Assembly: GCA_934418125.1 (NCBI GenBank)
Contig: CAKRWT010000002.1
Span: 1-64,000, forward strand
DNA: 64,000 nt
Origin: an uncultured Lachnospiraceae bacterium
Lineage (GTDB): Bacteria > Bacillota > Clostridia > Lachnospirales > Lachnospiraceae
Direction: 5' to 3'
A model generated the notes under the pieces. It made no database searches, was not told the origin of the DNA, and saw nothing but the letters and a program-made list of their open reading frames with translations. Below, piece by piece: positions 26,238 to 34,282 of the stretch (within the stretch, counting starts at the first letter, position 1; every line of letters starts with the position of its first letter). The translations under genes and the position numbers were made by a program.

Positions 26238-26276
26238 CCCCACCTCTTTTCATAGAAATAAGAAAAAGAGATGGGG
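26238..26276 (+). terminator. hairpin after the oxidoreductase gene
   Basis: CCCCACCTCTTTT (26238-26250) pairs with AAAAGAGATGGGG (26264-26276) with one mismatch. There is no T tract behind it, so termination is uncertain. Confidence 0.5.
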
Positions 26277-26288
26277 CGGTGTTGTGCT

Positions 26289-26435
26289 ATGGAAATGTAC
26301 ATTACCGTAGAGGATAAGTGCTATCTGGTCCGGGTGAAGTTTGCCAGAGAGTCTTCGGGCGTGGTGGAAACCGTGCAGGACATGTTACAGAAAAAGTATT
26401 TACAGCAGAGGGAGGCAGCCGATGAAAAGAGTTAA
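26289..26435 (+). CDS. 48-aa protein overlapping the recombinase start
   Basis: ORF MEMYITVEDKCYLVRVKFAR, ending REAADEKS. It overlaps the recombinase start codon by 14 bp (26422-26435) in another frame, which implies coupled translation. The sequence is a short beta-hairpin followed by a likely helix (VVETVQDMLQKKYLQQREAA). I do not recognise the family. Its position and size would suit an accessory factor for recombination directionality, as with SprB next to SprA in SPbeta, but nothing in the residues proves this. Confidence 0.55.
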   Translation: MEMYITVEDKCYLVRVKFARESSGVVETVQDMLQKKYLQQREAADEKS

Positions 26436-28410
26436 CTGCCTTCTCAGGGTGTCCTCCAGACAGCAGCTTCGGGGGGATGATATTCCCGTACAGCGAAGCG
26501 AGTGCAGAAACTATATTGACAGCCATGAAGACTGGTATTTTCAGAAAGAATATGTGGAAAAGGCGGTGTCCGGTTTTAAGACAGCCCTAAAGGACCGGGA
26601 CATTTTGCAGGAAATACTGGCAGATGCGAAGTCGGAAAGCTTCGATGTGCTGTTGGTCTACATGTCTGACCGAATCGGCAGGAAGGAAGATGAAAGCCCC
26701 TTTTTTGTAACCACTTTAAACAAACTTGGCATCGAGGTCTGGTCGGTAAAGGAGGGGCAGATAAAGACCCAGGAGCATATCGACAAGCTGTTGAATTATA
26801 TCCGCTTCTGGCAGGCGGAAGGGGAGAGCCGGAAGACTGGAGCAAGGGTCAAGGATGCCCAGGAAACTTTCGTGCGGGCAGGCAAGTTTGTAGGGGGCTA
26901 TGCCCCATTTGGCTACCGGCTGGAGTATTCCGGAGCCATCAGTAATCATGGGCGGGCATTGAAGAAGCTGGTAGTCAACGAAGAACAGATACCCATCATT
27001 GAGAAGATTTATGACTATGCCGTCCGTTTTCAGTATGGGGATTTGAAGATTACCAAAGCACTGAACGAGGAGAAGATTCCCGCCCCGAAGGACATCTGGA
27101 AAGCGGGAACCATTGCCCGGATATTGCAAAATCCTGTCTATATGGGCTATCTGGCTTATAACCGGAGAAAACGCAATGAGAAGAACGGCAGGCTGGAACG
27201 AATCCCCATGGAACAGTGGATTCTGTCCAACCTCCCCAATCCGGAGCTGGTAATAGTGCCGGAAACCATCTGGTGGCAGGCGCAGAAACTGCGGGAGGCA
27301 AGAAGGCCGACCTGCCAGGCAGGGACGGAAAGAAGAACGAATCGCCAGACAGGGACGGAAAGAAGACTAACCTGCCAGGCAGCGATTCCCCGGATAACAG
27401 CCACCGGGCAGCTTACTTTGCTAGGACTGGTTTACTGCGGCAGTTGCGGTGGACGGCTGACAAACGGCAGCAAATATAATTACTGGACAACCAGGGCGGG
27501 GGAGAAACGGAAAAGCTATGTGGGACGGTATCGGTGCCTGAACCAGACAATCGGTTCCCTGCAATGCAGCGGAAAGCCCGGCTATGCTGCCAAGGAACTG
27601 GAAACGATTGTGACCGAGGTGGTTATCCGTTGCCTTTGCCATTTCCCCGCAGTGGATGTGACGGAAAAAGTACAGGAAGTCCGGAGAGAGAAATTACAGC
27701 AACAGCAAAAAGAGCAGGAACGCCGGCGACGGGAAAAGCAGCGATTGCAGAAAGAAAAGCAGGAGCTGGAGCGGGACAGAGAGGTGCTGCAAAAGGAGAT
27801 TCCAGCAGCACTGCGGGGCGAAAGCAGCTTTTCTCCGGAGCAGCTTGCCCTCTTACTGGCACAGAAAGAAGAACAGATACGGAACATAGAGCAGGTAATC
27901 GAAGCAGTGGGGGAAGAAAATATAGAGAAAGTTGAGGAACAGATAGCTGAACGGGCTTCTGGAGAAGCAGAGAGGCAAGGTAAGGAAGAAGGAGCTAAGT
28001 TGTCTTTTGGAGAATTTGAAGGGAAAGTTAAGGAACAGGAAACCGGGTGGTTTCTTGGAGAATCTGAATGGTCTTCCGGAGAATCTATGGGACAGCGCAA
28101 GGGACAGGTAGTAGCCTCAGATTCTGAGAAAGTAATTGGAACAGTAGAGGAGCAGCCTGCCATATCGATAAAGAGAAAGGAAGAAATATCAGGAAAGCTG
28201 TCACCTGAGAACCGAGAAGTATCTTCTGCGGTAATTACCGACTGGGGAACATTATTTTCAGATTGTACCAGGCCGGAGCAGAAAGTCATATTGTCCAGAC
28301 TGATAGAACGGATAGAAGTGCAGGAGCAGGAGATGATAATAACGCTGCGGGTCTGCCCGGAAGAACTGGAAAAAAGCATGGAAACACACTGGCAAGAGAA
28401 TAAAAAATAA
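26422..28410 (+). CDS. large serine recombinase
   Basis: A 662-aa site-specific recombinase. The catalytic domain starts KRVNCLLRVSSRQQLRGDDI, with nucleophile Ser11 and the following Arg/Gln pattern, and includes DVLLVYMSDRIGR. The recombinase domain has GGYAPFGYRLEY and WKAGTIARILQNPVYMGYLAY. The zinc ribbon has Cys339, Cys342, Cys372 and Cys382 (VYCGSCGGR, RYRCLNQ, LQCSG), followed by a long coiled coil. A 30-nt repeat insertion (TCQAGTERR type) precedes the ribbon. A charged low-complexity insertion lies at about 510-600. The ATG at 26422 has GGGAGG 6 bases upstream. It presumably catalyses excision and integration of the surrounding element. Confidence 0.92.
   Translation: MKRVNCLLRVSSRQQLRGDDIPVQRSECRNYIDSHEDWYFQKEYVEKAVSGFKTALKDRDILQEILADAKSESFDVLLVYMSDRIGRKEDESPFFVTTLNKLGIEVWSVKEGQIKTQEHIDKLLNYIRFWQAEGESRKTGARVKDAQETFVRAGKFVGGYAPFGYRLEYSGAISNHGRALKKLVVNEEQIPIIEKIYDYAVRFQYGDLKITKALNEEKIPAPKDIWKAGTIARILQNPVYMGYLAYNRRKRNEKNGRLERIPMEQWILSNLPNPELVIVPETIWWQAQKLREARRPTCQAGTERRTNRQTGTERRLTCQAAIPRITATGQLTLLGLVYCGSCGGRLTNGSKYNYWTTRAGEKRKSYVGRYRCLNQTIGSLQCSGKPGYAAKELETIVTEVVIRCLCHFPAVDVTEKVQEVRREKLQQQQKEQERRRREKQRLQKEKQELERDREVLQKEIPAALRGESSFSPEQLALLLAQKEEQIRNIEQVIEAVGEENIEKVEEQIAERASGEAERQGKEEGAKLSFGEFEGKVKEQETGWFLGESEWSSGESMGQRKGQVVASDSEKVIGTVEEQPAISIKRKEEISGKLSPENREVSSAVITDWGTLFSDCTRPEQKVILSRLIERIEVQEQEMIITLRVCPEELEKSMETHWQENKK
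27308..27385 (+). repeat. in-frame repeat within the recombinase gene
   Basis: About two and a half copies of a 30-bp unit containing CCAGGCAGGGACGGAAAGAA, encoding TCQAGTERR-like residues just before the zinc ribbon. Confidence 0.7.
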
Positions 28411-28447
28411 ATTTGGTAGGAGTTAGGGAAATAATCTAGTAAGAGGA

Positions 28448-28750
28448 ACAAAAAGAGCAGAGAAAAAATAAGGAAACAAGCAAGTAGGGCAAAGAAAAAG
28501 AGCAGAGAAAAGAATAAGGAAACAAGCAAGTAGGGCAAAGAAAAAGAGCAGAGAAAAGAATAAGGAAACAAGCAAGTAGGGCAAAGAAAAAGAGCAGAGA
28601 AAAAATAAGGAAACAAGCAAATAGGCCAAAGAAAAAGAGCAGAGAAAAGAATAAGGAAACAAGCAAGTAGACCAAAGAAAAAGAGTAGAGAAAAAATAAG
28701 GAAACAAGCAAATAGGCCAAAGAAAAAGAGCAGAGAAAAAATAAGGAAAA
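28448..28750 (+). repeat. 45-46 bp purine-rich tandem array after the recombinase gene
   Basis: Seven near-identical copies of a unit containing AAAGAAAAAGAGCAGAGAAA and GAATAAGGAAACAAGCAAGT, beginning about 38 bases after the recombinase stop. Variation between copies is mostly AAAAGAATAAGG versus AAAAAATAAGG and GTAGGGC versus ATAGGCC. No coding function is evident; the antisense strand is open by composition only. Confidence 0.92.
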
Positions 28751-28851
28751 AGATAGGAAAATAACCAGTAATCATACGCAAAGGCGGGATAAAAGAGATG
28801 CAAATAGAGGGTAGATATGTTAAAATATTTTTAACATAAGGAGGTGGCGCG

Positions 28852-29268
28852 ATGCATGAGAATCTTATTTATATTATCAGAATTCTGGTGGCAGTAGGTT
28901 GTGGTGCCTTAATCGGCATTGAAAGACAGCGGCACGGCAGAAATGCTGGTGTAAGAACCCATGTTATCATTGCTGCCAGTTCTGCCCTGATGATGATTGT
29001 ATCAAAATATGGATTTGGTGATATTGCGGCAGCAGAAAACATGAAGGTAGATGCCTCCCGGATTGCAGCGGGCATGATTGCATCTATCGGATTTCTGGGC
29101 ATTGGCGTTATCCGGATAGAAGGAAAGGAAACGGTTGGATTGACTACTTCTGCCGGACTTTTGGCAACTGTTGCGATAGGACTGGCTGCCGGAGCCGGGA
29201 TGTATGTGATAGCAGTCTTTACCGCAGTGATGATATTCCTGCTACAGTTAATTCCCCATAAAGATTAA
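28852..29268 (+). CDS. MgtC/SapB family membrane protein
   Basis: A 138-aa protein with four hydrophobic helices. The family motifs are clear: GALIGIERQRHGRNAGVRTH after the first helix, ASIGFLGIGVI in the third, and GLTTSAGLLATVAIGLAAG in the fourth. MgtC proteins are linked to growth at low Mg2+ and to control of F-type ATP synthase in pathogens; the short version lacking the soluble C-terminal domain (as here) is common in Firmicutes with unknown roles. RBS AAGGAGGTGG precedes the ATG. It lies inside the recombinase element, 4.7 kb from mgtE. Confidence 0.9.
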   Translation: MHENLIYIIRILVAVGCGALIGIERQRHGRNAGVRTHVIIAASSALMMIVSKYGFGDIAAAENMKVDASRIAAGMIASIGFLGIGVIRIEGKETVGLTTSAGLLATVAIGLAAGAGMYVIAVFTAVMIFLLQLIPHKD

Positions 29269-29280
29269 GAAAGTGAAGAA

Positions 29281-29596
29281 ATACCCACTAACGCAGTCAA
29301 GAATGGGTATATAAGAGAAAAATGGCAGTTCCTACCCACAGAATAGCTGACTTAGTGGGTATGTAAGAAGAAAAAGCGAGGAAATACCCATTAACGCAGT
29401 CAAGAATGGGTATATAAGAGAAAAATGGCAGTTTCTACCCACAGAACAGCTGACTAGTGGGCATGTAAGAAGAAAAAGTGAAGAAATACCCATTAACGCA
29501 GTCAAGAATGGGTATAAGAAGAAAAAACGCTAGCTCATACCTACAGAATAACCTCAAAGTGGGTATAAGAGAGAAGAATCCCACCTCCATACCCAT
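29281..29596 (+). repeat. second GGGTAT/ATACCC hairpin array
   Basis: Alternating ATACCCA and TGGGTAT arms with conserved blocks (AACGCAGTCAAGAATGGGTA and TAAGAGAAAAATGGCAGT repeated). A larger period of about 118 bp recurs two and a half times. It starts 12 bases after the MgtC-like stop codon. It shares the arm motif, but not the internal blocks, with the array at 5503-6000. Confidence 0.88.
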
Positions 29597-29620
29597 TCCC
29601 CGCCCCAAGCGTAAGTATCC

Positions 29621-29670
29621 AAGAATAAAAGCAAAGAATAAAAGCAAAGAATAAAAGCAAAGAATAAAAT
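29621..29670 (+). repeat. 13-bp tandem repeat
   Basis: Four copies of AAGAATAAAAGCA in the terminal non-coding part of the element, between the hairpin array and the right attachment site. Confidence 0.85.
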
Positions 29671-29719
29671 GCCCCAAAGACATAATTCCAGGTCATTTAA
29701 GCGAAGGGATAAGCTTTTT

Positions 29720-29757
29720 CTCCCGAAAAACTCCTGGCTTCGCTACCACTCGGTATA
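29720..29757. repeat. right attachment site of the recombinase element
   Basis: Element-side arm 29720-29743 begins CTCCCGAA and is the imperfect inverse of 25135-25158. Then comes the core TACC (29744-29747) and the gene sequence ACTCGGTATAG. Joining the two element ends gives a roughly 52-bp near-palindrome (CTCCCGAA...TTCGGGAG), as expected for an attP of a large serine recombinase. Confidence 0.75.
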
Positions 29758-30429
29758 GACTCGGTTTAAGGTAAAGGACATAATCGCCAGGGTATTGGCA
29801 TAGATGGCACTCTCCGGCCAGGTGGCATAGATTTCGGAGGATACGACATTTTTGATATAGTCCCGGTAGCGTACATAATAGTTGGCAGCAGTGGAGTCAT
29901 TGGGTGCCCCATCGTGGACGATAATGAATTCGGGAATGACGACACGGCTTAGGACAATTTCACCGGATTCATCGATGGGCTTGATTTCATCTTCCGGAAT
30001 CTTCGGAGGATACTCGCCATAGAGTGTGTGGTCAGGGATGGTAATGATTTCGTTTTCTTTCTTGGCAGTCTCGGCGGGAACCATTTCGATATTCTGGACT
30101 GCAGTGACATTTGGCAGTACTTCCACACCGGAAACAATGACCGGTTCATAACCCTGTGCAGTAATCTGCAGGGTATATTCTGAATAGGGCATGGGAGATT
30201 CCGGTGTCAGGCTGTATTCCAGAGGGGGAGCTTCCAGGTCTACGGACTGGGTCTGACCGGAGGAATCGGTAGTAAGGGTTTCCAGAGTGCTGTCCGGCTC
30301 CCCGGTAAAGGAAATAGTTATTTTTGCATCCCGGATAGGAAGCAGTCCAACGTTGGCAGTGACGTTAATCTGTAGCTGTCCCTGGGAGGTACTTTGCGTT
30401 TGCGCGCTTTTTAAAATGGGCTCTTCCAT
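29743..30429 (-). CDS. SpoIID-like/peptidoglycan-binding protein, N-terminal half
   Basis: 228 codons, ending at a TAG created at the element junction right after VYTEW. Residues 15-115 form a carboxypeptidase-regulatory-like or PEGA-like beta domain (VTANVGLLPIRDAKITISF, then ITAQGYEPVIVSGVEVLPN). Residues 165-228 are a SpoIID/LytB-like start (YIKNVVSSEIYATWPESAI, NTLAIMSFTLNRVYTEW). There is no signal peptide. AGAGGT lies 6 bases before the ATG. A CATACCCTA element matching the mother-cell sigma -10 lies upstream. With the half at 24551-25130 it forms one 421-aa protein, probably acting in spore envelope formation. Confidence 0.85.
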   Translation of the reverse strand: MEEPILKSAQTQSTSQGQLQINVTANVGLLPIRDAKITISFTGEPDSTLETLTTDSSGQTQSVDLEAPPLEYSLTPESPMPYSEYTLQITAQGYEPVIVSGVEVLPNVTAVQNIEMVPAETAKKENEIITIPDHTLYGEYPPKIPEDEIKPIDESGEIVLSRVVIPEFIIVHDGAPNDSTAANYYVRYRDYIKNVVSSEIYATWPESAIYANTLAIMSFTLNRVYTEW

Positions 30430-30458
30430 AAAGATACCTCTGAGTTATCTCTTCCTAA

Positions 30459-30467
30459 TAGGGTATG
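30459..30467 (-). promoter_or_regulatory. candidate sigma-E/sigma-K type -10 element
   Basis: CATACCCTA on the minus strand matches the CATANNNTA pattern of mother-cell sigma -10 boxes, about 30 bases before the start of the SpoIID-like gene. A convincing -35 was not identified, and a 6-base match can occur by chance. Confidence 0.35.
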
Positions 30468-30527
30468 CATTTTGGGTTGCACATGCTACTTCATAAATGG
30501 TATAATTTATCACATCATAGAATAAAA

Positions 30528-30567
30528 ATGAAACTGGGGTGGAAGCCTTTTTTAGCCCCAATTTCAT
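30528..30567 (+). promoter_or_regulatory. inverted repeat between divergent genes
   Basis: ATGAAACTGGGG (30528-30539) and CCCCAATTTCAT (30556-30567) pair over 12 positions with one mismatch. TATAAT at 30570-30575 follows. Could be an operator for the DUF5717 operon. Confidence 0.4.
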
Positions 30568-30671
30568 GATATAATGATATAGTATAAGTGATTGCGAAAA
30601 TAAGAAATTTTATAATTTTGCAATAGCTTATGATAGCTTATGATATAGCAAAGAACTCAGGGTGTGGCAAA

Positions 30672-33600
30672 TTGAAACAGATTGTGGAAGAAATTTTAAG
30701 CGGTAAATTTAATTGGGATAATGGCTCTTTGGATTTCTCCTGTACAAGGCTGGAACTGTCTGTTCATACGGATACGATAGAAGAAGGCTCCTTTTCCATA
30801 TACGGACCGGAAGGGAAGGTTACAGAAGGTTATGTGCTTTCCTCGGATTTACGGATGGAGTGTATTACAGAGAGATTTAGTGGCAGCACAGATGAAATAT
30901 CGTATCGTTTCCATGCAAAGGGAATGGAGGCTGGCGAAGAGATAACGGGAGCCTTTCATATCATATCAAATCACGGCGAGTATTATCTTCCTTTTTCTGT
31001 GACAATCCTGCCGGAAGCCGTTACATCAAGTCTTGGTAATATCAAAAATCTGTTCCATTTTACCAACCTGGCAAAGACTAATTGGGAAGAGGCAGTAAAG
31101 CTGTTTTACACAGACCTTTTCAAAACCATATTTACGGGCAATGACAGACAGTACTATGCAGTTTATAAGGGACTTTCCGCGGTGCCTGGCAATGAGCATA
31201 ATGTAGAGGAATTCTTACGGACGATTCATAAGAAGAAGCCAGTGGAACTGTTGCCGGAAGAGAACGAAATCCGAATCGAAAATCCGTTGGAAATGACTCG
31301 TTATGGATTGGTTATCAATAAAAATGGCTGGGGCTATGTCCGGCTGGAGATTGAGGCAGAGGGTGAGTTCTTACGGGTGGAGGAAGAATCTGTATCGGAA
31401 GATGCCTTTCTGGGGAATATCTATCGTCTGTATTATTATATTGATTTGGAAAAACTTCATGCGGGCAACAATTATGGTAAAATTACCCTGCGACAGGACG
31501 AATGGGAAACGGTAATTCCGGTTACCGTAGCACTGCATGTTACAAGCCGTAAGGTAAAAGGGTTACAGCGGGAGAAAAAGCAGCTTACCCTGGCTCTGAT
31601 GGAATATTATCAGGCATTCCGTTTAAAGAAAATCAGTACCAGAACCTGGATGAGTGAGACTGGAAAACTACTGAGCCGGATGCTGGAAATAGATGACAGA
31701 GATGTCACAATCAAATTGTTCCAGGCGCAGCTTCTGTTAACAGAAGAGCGTTATAACGAAGCCAAATGGATGATTGAGAAACAGGAAGAACAGGTACTGG
31801 CAAGTCAGGCGGAGAATCCGGAACTGTGGTGTTATTATCTGTATCTGACGACCCTGTACAGCAAGGATGAGCAGTATATTGACGAAGTGACCGCAGAAGT
31901 GGCGGCAACCTATGAGAGAAATCGTGGGAACTGGAGGATTGCCTGGCTTTATATGTATCTGTCAGAGGAATATGTAAGAAGCCCTTCCCGGAAATGGGTG
32001 CTGTTGGAGGAATTGTTCCAGTATCACTGTACTTCTCCGGTTATCTATATCGAGGCCTGGCATTTACTGTGCATGAACCCGGCAATGCTGCTGCGGTTAA
32101 ATGCCTTCGAGATGCAGATACTTTCCTATGCCGTAAAGCATGATTTGATGAAGGATGAAATCGTCCTGCAGTTAGTCTATCTGGCACAGAAGCAGAAGAC
32201 TTATTCGGAGGGGCTGCTACGGATACTGGCAGGCTGTTATGAACGAAAACCCCAGGAGGATATTCTGCATGCGATTTGTACCCTGCTGATTAAAGGAAAC
32301 TGCCAGGGGGAGAGCTATTTTAACTGGTATCGACTTGGGGTGGAGCAGAACCTGCGGATTACGAGGCTTTATGAATACTACATGATGTCATTGCCCGGAG
32401 ACTTTAAAGAACCTCTGCCGAAGATGATTCTCATGTATTTTGCATATCAGAGCGATTTGCCATATACAATTACCGCCTGGCTGTATGCTTATGTCCATAA
32501 GCACCAGGCAGAAATTCCGGAGATATATGCCAACTATGAAAGTGACATAGAACGATTTGTGTTAGACCAGATTAAGCGGGGCAGAATCAATGAAGATTTG
32601 GCATATCTGTACCGGAACGTTATCAGCCTGCCTATGATTGATGAAGAGAGTGCCGGACATCTGGTATCCCTTCTTTTTATGCAGGAACTGACGATTGAAA
32701 AGGAAGGAATCAAAGAGGTGCTGTTATCCTATCCTGACAGCATGGCATTGTCCCGGTATCCGGTTGTGTCAAAGAAATGTCAGGTGCCGGTCTATACTTC
32801 CGGTTGTAAGATATTGTTAGGAGATGAAAAGGAAAATCTGTATGCGGTCAGTGTTCCCTATGAGAGAAAGAAGTTAATGAATCCGGCAAGACTGTCCCTG
32901 ATGTTGTCTCCCTTTGTGCGGGATAACCTGGGCTATGCCGGTTATATCTGTTATGAATACCAGAATGTCTTTGAAGTGCATGAAGATAACGTGGATTTAT
33001 TTGTAAGGCTGGCAGATTCGGAGTACCTGGAACCGCAGGTGCGGCAGAAGATTCGCATGAAAATCATAAAGTTCTATTACGATAAGGACCGGATGCGGGA
33101 ACTGGATGAATATCTGTTGTTGTTAAAACCAACCGATGTGACAATCCCTGACCGGAAAGAAGTGGTTCGCTATCTGGTGGTGCGGGGCATGTACGAGGAA
33201 GGCTTCCGGTGGATTTGCGAATGTGGACCTTACGGAATGGATACAAAGACGCTGGTACGCCTTTGCAGCCGTCTGTTAGCAGAAGAAGAGACGGACGAAA
33301 ATCCGGTCATGACAGGCGTGTTATATTATGTATTACAAAAAGGCAAATATGATGAAAATATCCTGAAATATCTGGTGCGGTATTATCATGGCAGCACCAA
33401 GGCTATGCGGGATGTATGGAAAGCAGCCGATTCCTACGGGGTGGATACCTATGAATTGTGTGCGCGGATATTAATACAAATGCTTTATACCGGCGCCTAT
33501 GTGGGAGAGAAGAAGGAAATCTTCTTAAGCTATGAAAAGAATGGCGGTAACGATGAACTGATGGCAGCTTTTTTAGCCCAGTGCTGTTACGACTATGCAG

Positions 33601-34244
33601 TCCGGGAAAAAATAGCGGATACCTATGTCTTTGAAGAGGTTGCCAAACTGTATCAACGGCAGATTCCACTGCATCTGGTCAACAAGATTGCCTATCTGAA
33701 ATTCTATGCGGAGAACAAGCAGGAGCAGACCATGGACAGCCGTGTGGTGTGTACCGTATTTTTACAGGATTTATTACAGGAACAGTTAGTGTTTGCTTTC
33801 TATAAAGAATATCAGGGATATCTGCCCCAGCTGGATGTTTATCTGGATAAGACCATTCTGGAATACCGGGTAAAACCGGACAGCCGCGCGGTAATCCATT
33901 ATGTGATTCAGGGAGATGGGGAGAACCAGAACGAGTATTGCAAGGAAGAAATGAAGAATATGTTCGGCGGTATCTGCGTGAAGGAGTTTACTCTCTTTTT
34001 CGGGGAAAGAATGCAGTATTACATTACAGAAGAGGTAAATGGCAAAGAGCAGCTTACCCAGAGCGGCACGATTAATAAAAGTGACATTGGGCAGGAGAAT
34101 TTTGAGGGAAGATTTAGTATTCTCAATGATATTATGATAGGAAAGACCTTACAGGATTATGACACGGTAGATAAGTTATTGCATGAGTATTACCAGAAAG
34201 ATTTTCTGGTAAATAAACTGTTTTCCCTTACCAGTGTAAAATAA
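30672..34244 (+). CDS. DUF5717 family large protein
   Basis: A 1190-aa protein if read from the TTG at 30672, which has AGGGTG at good distance; an ATG at 30630 would add 14 unlikely residues. It begins LKQIVEEILSGKFNWDNGSL, as I recall for DUF5717. The first 330 residues are beta-rich with repeated Ig-like strands. The rest is alpha-helical and repeat-like (WMIEKQEEQ, LYMYLSEEYV, YLYRNVISLP), suggesting a TPR/HEAT-type solenoid. No signal peptide or membrane segment. Function unknown. It heads a compact operon with an Hsp70-like protein, a TPR protein and a membrane coiled-coil protein, so it may be a scaffold or client of that ATPase. Confidence 0.8.
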   Translation: MKQIVEEILSGKFNWDNGSLDFSCTRLELSVHTDTIEEGSFSIYGPEGKVTEGYVLSSDLRMECITERFSGSTDEISYRFHAKGMEAGEEITGAFHIISNHGEYYLPFSVTILPEAVTSSLGNIKNLFHFTNLAKTNWEEAVKLFYTDLFKTIFTGNDRQYYAVYKGLSAVPGNEHNVEEFLRTIHKKKPVELLPEENEIRIENPLEMTRYGLVINKNGWGYVRLEIEAEGEFLRVEEESVSEDAFLGNIYRLYYYIDLEKLHAGNNYGKITLRQDEWETVIPVTVALHVTSRKVKGLQREKKQLTLALMEYYQAFRLKKISTRTWMSETGKLLSRMLEIDDRDVTIKLFQAQLLLTEERYNEAKWMIEKQEEQVLASQAENPELWCYYLYLTTLYSKDEQYIDEVTAEVAATYERNRGNWRIAWLYMYLSEEYVRSPSRKWVLLEELFQYHCTSPVIYIEAWHLLCMNPAMLLRLNAFEMQILSYAVKHDLMKDEIVLQLVYLAQKQKTYSEGLLRILAGCYERKPQEDILHAICTLLIKGNCQGESYFNWYRLGVEQNLRITRLYEYYMMSLPGDFKEPLPKMILMYFAYQSDLPYTITAWLYAYVHKHQAEIPEIYANYESDIERFVLDQIKRGRINEDLAYLYRNVISLPMIDEESAGHLVSLLFMQELTIEKEGIKEVLLSYPDSMALSRYPVVSKKCQVPVYTSGCKILLGDEKENLYAVSVPYERKKLMNPARLSLMLSPFVRDNLGYAGYICYEYQNVFEVHEDNVDLFVRLADSEYLEPQVRQKIRMKIIKFYYDKDRMRELDEYLLLLKPTDVTIPDRKEVVRYLVVRGMYEEGFRWICECGPYGMDTKTLVRLCSRLLAEEETDENPVMTGVLYYVLQKGKYDENILKYLVRYYHGSTKAMRDVWKAADSYGVDTYELCARILIQMLYTGAYVGEKKEIFLSYEKNGGNDELMAAFLAQCCYDYAVREKIADTYVFEEVAKLYQRQIPLHLVNKIAYLKFYAENKQEQTMDSRVVCTVFLQDLLQEQLVFAFYKEYQGYLPQLDVYLDKTILEYRVKPDSRAVIHYVIQGDGENQNEYCKEEMKNMFGGICVKEFTLFFGERMQYYITEEVNGKEQLTQSGTINKSDIGQENFEGRFSILNDIMIGKTLQDYDTVDKLLHEYYQKDFLVNKLFSLTSVK

Positions 34245-34282
34245 CATGGGTTATGAAACATAAAGGGTTGGAAGGATAAGGA

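Larger units (their letters stand above)
25131..29743 (+). mobile_element. 4.6-kb serine-recombinase intervening element
   Basis: A 4,613-bp segment lying exactly between the two halves of the SpoIID-like gene. It is bounded by TACC cores (25131-25134 and 29744-29747) and imperfect 24-bp inverted arms. It carries a Gfo/Idh/MocA oxidoreductase, a 48-aa ORF, a large serine recombinase, an MgtC-like gene and two repeat arrays. Architecture resembles skin-like elements that interrupt sporulation genes and are excised in the mother cell. No phage structural genes are present. Mobility and timing of excision are inferred. Confidence 0.75.

Noticed and set aside
28448..28750. CRISPR array
   Set aside because: Units are contiguous tandem copies without unique spacers, and no cas genes are present. 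The same holds for the arrays at 3451, 5503, 11024 and 29281.
27582..28781. 399-codon antisense ORF
   Set aside because: Runs through the 46-bp array and opposite the recombinase gene; open only because the plus strand is purine-rich. The sense gene has clear motifs.
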